In this document: positions 6,602-13,632 of the stretch, one piece after another
How positions within the stretch are numbered: position 1 is the first letter of the stretch
Layout of the letters: the number at the start of each line of letters is the position of its first letter
Assembly (NCBI GenBank): GCA_026692885.1
Contig: JAPLNJ010000030.1
Coordinates: forward strand, 1 to 24,363
Source: Planctomycetota bacterium
GTDB lineage: Bacteria; Planctomycetota; Planctomycetia; Pirellulales; Pirellulaceae
Direction: 5' to 3'
DNA length: 24,363 nt
The notes under the pieces: generated by a model
The model's database searches: none
The model's input: the letters and a program-made list of their open reading frames with translations, nothing else
Told to the model about the DNA's origin: nothing
Program-made: the position numbers and the translations under genes

Positions 6602-8548
6602 TCAAGGTCCCAGTTCCGCCACAGTCGGCGCCGCGGCCTGGATCTGCACGCCTCGTCCCGAAACATAGCTGACCCGCGCGGCCCGCACGTCCTGCGACTG
6701 CGAGTCGACGAAAAAGTCGATCAGTGGCCCCACCACCAACTGGCCGATGAGTTTGCCGCAGACGCGCGCGCCCTCGTCCCGCCGCGCACAACAGAGCTCG
6801 ACCAATTCGTCCACCAGGCGCGCCTCGAACGTGACTTCCAGCTGCTTCTCGCGGAGCAGACGCTGCCGCTCTTTCTCCAATTGGCCGCTGATGATGCGGC
6901 GGTAGGCGTCCGCGTCGAAGTTATTGAACAGAATTAACTCGTCCACACGGTTCAAGAACTCCGGCCGAAAGAGCTTGGTTTCCAGGATTGCCCGGCGGAC
7001 CTCCGCCCGCACCTGATCACGTTCCTCCGGCGGCAGGTTCTTGAGCCGCGATTGTTTCTCGATCAGCGCGCCCAGCATGTTCAACGCATGGTTGGAGGTG
7101 AGCACCAGCATGCAGCGCCGCCCGTCGCGCACGGGTCCCGCCGGATCGGCGATGCGGCCCTCGTCCAGGAACCGCAACAGCACGTCGAACACACTGGGAT
7201 GCGCCTTTTCGACCTCGTCAAACAGGACGACGGATTCCGGGTGATCCCGCAAACCGTTCGTCAGCAGCCCTTCGCCGTAGCCGACGTAGCCCGGCGGCGC
7301 GCCGATGAAGATATTCTTGGACATTTCCGTGCCGAACTGTCCCATCTCCAGAAAGATCAGCTGCTCTTCCGAGCCGTAGACCGCCTGCGCGATTGCCTTG
7401 GCCAGCTGCGTCTTGCCCGTCCCGCTGGCGCCCAGAAACAACAGCACGCCCAACGGACGATCGTCTCGCGTATAGCCGAACCGCATCCGCTTGATGATCG
7501 GCAGCACGACGTCAATGGCATGATCTTGGCCGATCACGCTACGTCGCAGGCGGGCCTCCACCTCCTCCAGCGGCGGCAGGGACTCCTTGTCTTCGGCTTC
7601 GTCCTGTTCGCCCGAGTGCCGGGGCAGTATGTAGCGGCTCAATTCGTCCAGCTTGACTTTGGTGCCGGCGAAAGTGGACTGCACGAACAAATCGTTCTGC
7701 AGCAGCAGGGCGCGGAGCAGTTCCGGCTCGCCAATTTGCAGCAAGGACCGTTCGTGCGCCAAGTCGGCCGCCTGCTCCAAGGTGGCAACCACGGCCGGCT
7801 GCATCAGCTCGCGGCGGAGCGTCAGACCTTCATTGAAGCGGCGGCTGCCAAGCGCCCGCAGGTGCAGCAACAAGTTCTCATGGACTTTCTTGGGATCGAC
7901 CACCTGCAGCCGCAAAGCCCGCTCCAAGAGACCGTTTTCCCGGGCGATGAAGGCGAACAGGAGCAGCGGTGTGCCGATCCGGTTCAGGCCCAATCCCTTG
8001 CCTTCGGATTCCATCAGATTCAGAATCGATCGCCCCGACGCACAAAACGCGGCGCGGTTTACGACGCCCGCCGGATCCAGCGGGACGGGGCGTGGCACAT
8101 CGCCGCAGCGGCGCAAATCTTCGCAGACATCTGCAGGCGGCGCGCCCATGTTTTCAAACACGCGCTGCGCCCGCGGCAGCGCAGCTTGCAAGGCCGCGGC
8201 GGACAGCAGCGATTCCTGCCGCGGACCGTCGGCCGCTACGAACTCCGCATCGGCGGCGAGACTGGCCAGCATGGTGCGGCTGCGTTCCGAAAGCAGCCGC
8301 TCAGACCACTCTTCCGAGGGAGGCTGGGCCGTGCGACTGCGTGCGGCGGTGACTAACGTCGCCAGCAGCGATTCCAGATTCAGCACGGCCCGCACCCGCA
8401 AACACGCCTTGGCCAACGGCGCGTCACGGGACTGCAGTAGGGCGATCAGGAAGTGCTCCGGATCGGCGGCACTGGCGGCGGTCAGCCGCAAAGCCGTCAG
8501 CAACAACTGCTCCGCGCTCGGCGTCGGTCTCCCCTCTTTCCAGAACAT
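6602..8548 (-). CDS. Single-ring Clp/Hsp100-type AAA+ ATPase with extended N-domain
   Basis: This 648-residue unfoldase has one AAA+ module of the ClpA/ClpB second-ring class. Visible motifs are IGQDHAI before Walker A GASGTGKT (373-380), pore loop GYVG (420-423), Walker B VVLFDE (440-445), sensor-1 TSN (484-486), arginine-finger box FRPEFLNR (527-534) and sensor-2 GAR (593-595). All key ATPase residues are present. The N-terminal ~310 residues lack an AAA+ module and appear to hold about four helical half-repeats of Clp N-domain type, e.g. AEQLLLTALRLTA with PEHFLIALLQ. No ClpB middle coiled coil and no IGF/IGL ClpP-docking tripeptide were found, so pairing with ClpP is unlikely. ATG at 8548 follows GGGAGGA by 8 nt; GTG at 8551, overlapping the previous stop as GTGA, is an alternative. 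It probably feeds the CHAT protease or cooperates with Hsp70. Confidence 0.93.
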   Translation of the reverse strand: MFWKEGRPTPSAEQLLLTALRLTAASAADPEHFLIALLQSRDAPLAKACLRVRAVLNLESLLATLVTAARSRTAQPPSEEWSERLLSERSRTMLASLAADAEFVAADGPRQESLLSAAALQAALPRAQRVFENMGAPPADVCEDLRRCGDVPRPVPLDPAGVVNRAAFCASGRSILNLMESEGKGLGLNRIGTPLLLFAFIARENGLLERALRLQVVDPKKVHENLLLHLRALGSRRFNEGLTLRRELMQPAVVATLEQAADLAHERSLLQIGEPELLRALLLQNDLFVQSTFAGTKVKLDELSRYILPRHSGEQDEAEDKESLPPLEEVEARLRRSVIGQDHAIDVVLPIIKRMRFGYTRDDRPLGVLLFLGASGTGKTQLAKAIAQAVYGSEEQLIFLEMGQFGTEMSKNIFIGAPPGYVGYGEGLLTNGLRDHPESVVLFDEVEKAHPSVFDVLLRFLDEGRIADPAGPVRDGRRCMLVLTSNHALNMLGALIEKQSRLKNLPPEERDQVRAEVRRAILETKLFRPEFLNRVDELILFNNFDADAYRRIISGQLEKERQRLLREKQLEVTFEARLVDELVELCCARRDEGARVCGKLIGQLVVGPLIDFFVDSQSQDVRAARVSYVSGRGVQIQAAAPTVAELGP

Positions 8549-11500
8549 CACACCATTCCTCCCGTGCTAATCGACCAAGACCGAGTCTCCGCCCTGTCGG
8601 CGCCGGCGGAGGGCGGTGATGTTTCAGCCAGCCCAGCGGTCCCAGCGCCGAGCGAAGCCGCCAAGAGCTGAGCGGCTTGGCTGAGCAGCCGCCGCGCCGC
8701 CGTCAAATCCCGTCCCCGCAACGACGCGGTCGCCTGACGGGCCAAGAGTTGCGAATGGACGCACCGCGAACGCGCGGTGCCGTGGCCCGCCGCGTGCCAA
8801 GCCTGCAAGCGCCCCAGCGCCTCCGCTTCCAGCTTCTTCTGAATCCGATCCAGGCTGTGCACCAGCACCAGATCGTCGGCGCTCCACGGCGTGCACGCCG
8901 TCTCGGGCTGTCGGAACAGCTGCTCGGCCTCCGCCACCAGCAAGGCCGGCTGACGCTGTTGATTGGCCAGCAGCAGCGCGAGCATGTGGTGATCCACCGT
9001 CTGACCGCCGTCTCGGCTCACGGCTGCCTCCACTTCCTCCAACGCCGCCGCATCCCCCGTCAGGTGCCGGACGATGGCCGCCAGCAACGCCTGTTCGGGG
9101 GTGGCGAAGGTCAGGTTCCGCAGCGCAGCCACCTGGGCCCGCGTCTCCGGTTCCTCGTCAGCCCGCAGCAGACGGCATAAGGCGGCCAACAAAGCGGCCA
9201 GGGTATTGTCCGGCGCGGCCTGCCGAGCCTGCTCCGCCGCGCTCCACGCCTGCTCCAGCACCGGCGGGGTCAACGGACTGGTGTTCAAGGCATGGACCAC
9301 CTCCAGCAGCCAGCAGGACACCATGCGGCCGCCCGTGGAACTGCCGAACGCCTCCAGGGCCCGCAAGGCATCGCCCGCCGCCCCGAACTCCTTCAGCTGC
9401 AGGTGCAGATTCGCGCTCCAGGTCAGTGTCTCCTGCTGGAGTGCGGCCGGCAATGACGCAAATTCGGGCTGTGCGACGGCCTGGCGGAGATGCTCCGCGG
9501 CGGTGGCCTGCGCAGCCAGCCCGTCGGCGACCACGGCGGCGGCCAGATGCAGACGCACCGCGTGAGTCGTCGCAGGCAGACAGCGGTTCAGCAGGCGCGC
9601 CGCCTCTTGACGACGCGGCTGGTCTTCGGCCCGCAGGGCCAGGAACAGCGCCAAACGCTCGGCGGCCACTGGCCAATCGGTCCGCAGTTCGGCTGCCTTA
9701 CGGAAACATTTTTCGGCTGCGTCCCACTCTGCAGCGGCCTCATGCAGCTGCCCCAGGGCCAGGTGGGCTGCAGCCAGGCAACGCGGGCTGGCGCCCGCCG
9801 CGGGCAGTTGAATCAGCTCGGCGAGCGTCGCCATCGCTTGCGTGCGGTCACCGCGCCGCGCCTGCATCTCCGCTTGCGCCAGCAGCGCCAACGGGTGGCC
9901 AGGGGTCCTTTGCAAGACTGCGGCCAGCAGGGACTCCGCTTCGTCCACCCGCTGCTCCCGCACCCACAGCAGCGCCAACTGAGCCTGCGCGTCCGGCCCG
10001 CCTTCGCGCCGAGCCAGCAAGTCCTCGAGCAGCCGCTCCGCTGCCTCTCGCTGACCGGCTTCCAGCGCGCTGATCGCCTGCCAAAAGACCGTGGCGCCCG
10101 GCCAAGGGAGTTGTGACGCCAGTTCCCGAAACGCCGCCAGTGCGGCGGCTGGTTCCCCGGCCCGCAGTTGCAGGCGGGCGTCCAGAAACCGCCGCTCCGC
10201 CTGCAGCCAGGGCACCAGCGCCGCCAGCAGGATGGGCAGGGGCGGCGCTGCGGCGGCCTTCACGAGAGACTCCCGGGCTGCGGCGAGGCGGTCCTCCGCC
10301 AGCGCTCGCTGGGCCACGGCCAAGTGGAACGGCGTACTGTCGGCCTGCCGCCGCAACAAGCTCTGCACCGCCTGATGGACTTGCGGACGCTGCTCCATGC
10401 TCACCGTCTGGGCCAAAACCAGCGTCTGGAGCGAGCGGACGAGCAGGTCGTCCGCCAGGGGACCGTCTGCTCGGCCCCAAAGTTCCACCGCGGACTGGCT
10501 TTGCCCGGCCTGGATCCAGGCCACGCCGCGCAGGATGGGCAGGCAGACCTGTAGCCCTTCTTCTTCTGTCGTCACGTCCAACACTTCGGCCGCTCGGGCC
10601 CCCTGGCCCGCAGCCACGAGCACCGCGCCATGCCAAGCGCGGATCCGTGGTCCCGCCGCGGCCTCGTCGCCTGCCGCTGGCAGGTCCGGCAGCAATTCCT
10701 CCAACTCGTTCTCCGTCAGGGGCTGCCCGTCCGCCTGCAGCCGACCAAATCGCACCGCGGCCCGCGCACAACCGCGCCACGCGCGCAGGTCGGGGAGGTC
10801 CCGCTCCGGTTCCGCGTCCAGGGCGGCCGTGAAGGCGGCCAGGGCTCGCTCGAAACGTTCCAAGGCCCAGGCGCTGCGGCCAAGCAGAGCTTGGTCCGCG
10901 GCCGTCAGTCGCGGGAGCGACTCGATCCGCTGCAGCACCTCTTCGTGACGCTCACCGCGGGCGGCCGCCCGTGCCAGGTTCCGCTGGGGCCAGTCCCAGT
11001 CCGGCTGCGCCTGGTGCAGCCTTTCCGTCCACTGCCGATAGCGTTGCAACTCCGTCTGCGTGGCCGGGACGGCCACGTCCACGTGGAGTAACTTCTGCAG
11101 CGCGGCGGCCACGGGGCTCTCCAGCAACGCCGACAACTCGCGCTGCCCGGCGACCCAGTCGTGCAGGACCTCCAGCATTGCGTCGGCCGGAGCGGCGGCC
11201 GACACGAGTAAGCGTTCCGCCAGCAGCACGGCGAATTGCGAGTCAACCGTTCCACCCTGCGCAGCGCGCGTCTGCAGTTCGCAGGCGCGTGCCACGTTGC
11301 CGGCCGCCATTAGCTCCAGACAGGCGAGGCGGAACAGTTCGCAGAACTGCGGCGCGAGAAGCGGCCGATCGGCGCCCACGACGTGCTCGACCAGCGCCAC
11401 GACCGCCAGCCCCTCCTCGACCTGCTGCAAGCGGATCAGCAGCCCTGCGGCCTGCAGCATATCTCCGATGCGAGGCGGCGAAAGCGGTCCGGCCCACGAC

Positions 11501-13581
11501 CAGAACGTGACCGGTAGCCGCCGTTGCCACGGCCGATACAAGGACAGCTGGGGCGGCGTGGTCCAGTACACCAAATCGGCCGGGCCGGGCCGGCCCTCGT
11601 CGGCTTGCAGCCACCGGCGCGCGAGATCTCCATTTCCGCCCGCGCCCAGTTCGCTCTCGGCGTTGGCCAGACGCAGTTCCAGACTCTGCGGCAGGTCCGC
11701 CTCCAACCCGCCCAGCACCTCGCGGGCCCGTTGGTGGTCGCCGCGGCCCGAGAGCCACAACCCCCAGGCCAACCGGTCCCGCGGCGTCGCGCTGGCTGCC
11801 GTCCCGAATTGCTCGAACAACGCCCCCGCTTCCTCCTCGTGCCCGCTCTGCAAACCGAGGGAGTGGGCTTCCAATCGCCGGGCCTCGCGTCCCGCCGCCA
11901 ACCACTGCACCGGCTGCCTGAGCAACTCGGCCGCGGGTTCGAATTCGCCGCGCGCGATCTGCCAGCCCGCCTGTAAGCGAGTGAGCCAGGCGTGCGCTGG
12001 GCCCGACAGACACTCCGTCGCGACGGGCAATTGAGGGATTTGGGCCAGAGGCTCAGCCCGTCCCAGGGCGAGTTCCAGACGCAGCAGGCCCGCCACGGCC
12101 GCCGGATCCGGATCCGCGACCACGTCACCGGTCTGTGGGACGGTCAGTGAACCGACCCGACGACGGAATTCGTCCCAGGCCCCGCGTGCGAAGGCCCAAG
12201 CGGTTTGCAGGAGTTCGCCGACTTGAGCCGCGGCGGCTGACGCCCGCGCCCGCTGCTCCAGTCGAGCCTGCCAGGCCTCCACCTGACCGCTGCGAATCAC
12301 GGTCTCCATTTCCAGGACGGCATACCGCCATGCCAGGTGCTGGACCGGAGCGGCCGCGAAGGCGGTGAGGGCCTCCGCATCACGCCCCAGCACCGCACAT
12401 GCCGCACCGCGGACCCACAGCGCGTCCACGGCTTCTGCCCGATCCGTGGCGGCCCCGGCCAACTCGTGCTGTTCCGTTTCCAGCAGCGCCCGCAGTTCGT
12501 CTTGCGGCGCCGTCTCGGGCTGGCCTGCTAAGGCTTGATTGACCCGCGTCAAGGACAAGTAGAGGCGTGCGCGGTCGGCGTCCGCGGATTGCAAACGGCT
12601 CGCGCGCGTCAACAACGTCTGCGCATCGCTCCACCTGCGACAGAGGTAGGCCACCAAACCCAGCGACGTCAACGCGCCGGTGTCGGCCTCGCCGACATCC
12701 AGCACCGACTGCCGGATGGCCCACGCGGCGGGGAGTTGCCCGGTGCGCCAGGCTGCGATGGCGCGGTGGGCGGCGCACCAGGTTTCCGCACGGAAATCCC
12801 ACAACGCGTCGTTCAGCCGGCGGTATTCGGGCAGTTGTGCGTCATCCGGGAACGCCACATCGATCCGGATGGCCTGCCGCAGCATCTCCAGAACCTTCCG
12901 TCGCGGTTCGGCGCCTTGGTCCGGCCCCTGAAGAAACGCGATGTACAACACGGCCGAGCCCAGATCTACGAGTCCCAGCTCCGCGGCGGCCGTGGCCAGA
13001 TTCCGCTGTACGGCCGGATCCAGCTTCAGGAATTGGCGAACTTTCTGGAACAAAGCCAGGGCCCGGTTGCGTTCCCCCACGCGTAACTCAGTCTGGATCA
13101 ACCACTGGAAGTGTTCCACCACCTGCGCCTGCCGACGCCGCCAAGGGTCTCGATGGAACCAGGAAACCAGGGATTTGGTGAAGCCTTCGACGGCCGCTTC
13201 GATCGGCTCGGCCTCCACGGCCCACTCCACTTCCCGCCGGGTGGCCGCCAACCGCAGGGCCTGTTCCAGCGGCGTGGGGTCGCTGAGCTGGTCCAACGCG
13301 CGGACCAGCTCGCGGCATCCCAGCAAGGCCGGCCAGGTGTGCCCCTGACTGCGGCGCAGGTCCAATTGCCGCAGGACTTCGTCGGCCCGTTGCATGGGCG
13401 CCGGCTGCCGGGCGGCGTGCGAGTCACCATCACCCGCAGGGGGCGATTGCGGGACAGCAGCCTTCGCCGCGGCGGTCCGGGCCGTAGCCGGCGCCGGTAA
13501 GCGGGGCCGGCGCGCAGCAGCTGGCGGGGGGGGACCCGCGGCCGAAGCCGGTTCCGGATGGGCATCAGGCGGTGTGTTCAT
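8548..13581 (-). CDS. Giant TPR-repeat scaffold protein (1677 aa)
   Basis: This is a very large Ala/Leu/Arg-rich protein without signal peptide or membrane segment. The first ~65 residues are Pro/Ala-rich and disordered-looking. Nearly all the rest is helical hairpins with TPR consensus features, such as ALLAQAEMQARRGDRTQAMA, LAAAHLALGQLHEAAAEWDA followed by AEKCFRKAAELR, and WALERFERALAAFTAALDAE. No catalytic motif was recognised. It starts at ATG 13581, 51 nt after the stop of the CHAT protease gene, with only a weak upstream GAG. Its TGA overlaps or abuts the start of the Clp ATPase gene. CHAT proteases are classically found with TPR proteins (the name means Caspase HetF Associated with TPRs), so a role in recruiting or gating the protease is plausible. 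The binding partner is unknown. Confidence 0.92.
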   Translation of the reverse strand: MNTPPDAHPEPASAAGPPPPAAARRPRLPAPATARTAAAKAAVPQSPPAGDGDSHAARQPAPMQRADEVLRQLDLRRSQGHTWPALLGCRELVRALDQLSDPTPLEQALRLAATRREVEWAVEAEPIEAAVEGFTKSLVSWFHRDPWRRRQAQVVEHFQWLIQTELRVGERNRALALFQKVRQFLKLDPAVQRNLATAAAELGLVDLGSAVLYIAFLQGPDQGAEPRRKVLEMLRQAIRIDVAFPDDAQLPEYRRLNDALWDFRAETWCAAHRAIAAWRTGQLPAAWAIRQSVLDVGEADTGALTSLGLVAYLCRRWSDAQTLLTRASRLQSADADRARLYLSLTRVNQALAGQPETAPQDELRALLETEQHELAGAATDRAEAVDALWVRGAACAVLGRDAEALTAFAAAPVQHLAWRYAVLEMETVIRSGQVEAWQARLEQRARASAAAAQVGELLQTAWAFARGAWDEFRRRVGSLTVPQTGDVVADPDPAAVAGLLRLELALGRAEPLAQIPQLPVATECLSGPAHAWLTRLQAGWQIARGEFEPAAELLRQPVQWLAAGREARRLEAHSLGLQSGHEEEAGALFEQFGTAASATPRDRLAWGLWLSGRGDHQRAREVLGGLEADLPQSLELRLANAESELGAGGNGDLARRWLQADEGRPGPADLVYWTTPPQLSLYRPWQRRLPVTFWSWAGPLSPPRIGDMLQAAGLLIRLQQVEEGLAVVALVEHVVGADRPLLAPQFCELFRLACLELMAAGNVARACELQTRAAQGGTVDSQFAVLLAERLLVSAAAPADAMLEVLHDWVAGQRELSALLESPVAAALQKLLHVDVAVPATQTELQRYRQWTERLHQAQPDWDWPQRNLARAAARGERHEEVLQRIESLPRLTAADQALLGRSAWALERFERALAAFTAALDAEPERDLPDLRAWRGCARAAVRFGRLQADGQPLTENELEELLPDLPAAGDEAAAGPRIRAWHGAVLVAAGQGARAAEVLDVTTEEEGLQVCLPILRGVAWIQAGQSQSAVELWGRADGPLADDLLVRSLQTLVLAQTVSMEQRPQVHQAVQSLLRRQADSTPFHLAVAQRALAEDRLAAARESLVKAAAAPPLPILLAALVPWLQAERRFLDARLQLRAGEPAAALAAFRELASQLPWPGATVFWQAISALEAGQREAAERLLEDLLARREGGPDAQAQLALLWVREQRVDEAESLLAAVLQRTPGHPLALLAQAEMQARRGDRTQAMATLAELIQLPAAGASPRCLAAAHLALGQLHEAAAEWDAAEKCFRKAAELRTDWPVAAERLALFLALRAEDQPRRQEAARLLNRCLPATTHAVRLHLAAAVVADGLAAQATAAEHLRQAVAQPEFASLPAALQQETLTWSANLHLQLKEFGAAGDALRALEAFGSSTGGRMVSCWLLEVVHALNTSPLTPPVLEQAWSAAEQARQAAPDNTLAALLAALCRLLRADEEPETRAQVAALRNLTFATPEQALLAAIVRHLTGDAAALEEVEAAVSRDGGQTVDHHMLALLLANQQRQPALLVAEAEQLFRQPETACTPWSADDLVLVHSLDRIQKKLEAEALGRLQAWHAAGHGTARSRCVHSQLLARQATASLRGRDLTAARRLLSQAAQLLAASLGAGTAGLAETSPPSAGADRAETRSWSISTGGMV

Positions 13582-13632
13582 GGACTACTCGCCGTATGGG
13601 CAAGGGAAAGTCGATATCGCGGTGCGGCGCAA

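Noticed and set aside
7052..8356. 434-codon plus-strand open frame opposite the Clp ATPase gene
   Set aside because: Composition is His/Gln/Arg-rich without motifs, and the opposite strand encodes Walker A/B, sensors and pore loop.
9426..12034. Several 150-320-codon open frames on both strands inside the giant TPR gene
   Set aside because: They overlap each other, are rich in Pro/Arg/Ala as expected from GC-rich off-frames, and break up where the TPR frame continues uninterrupted.
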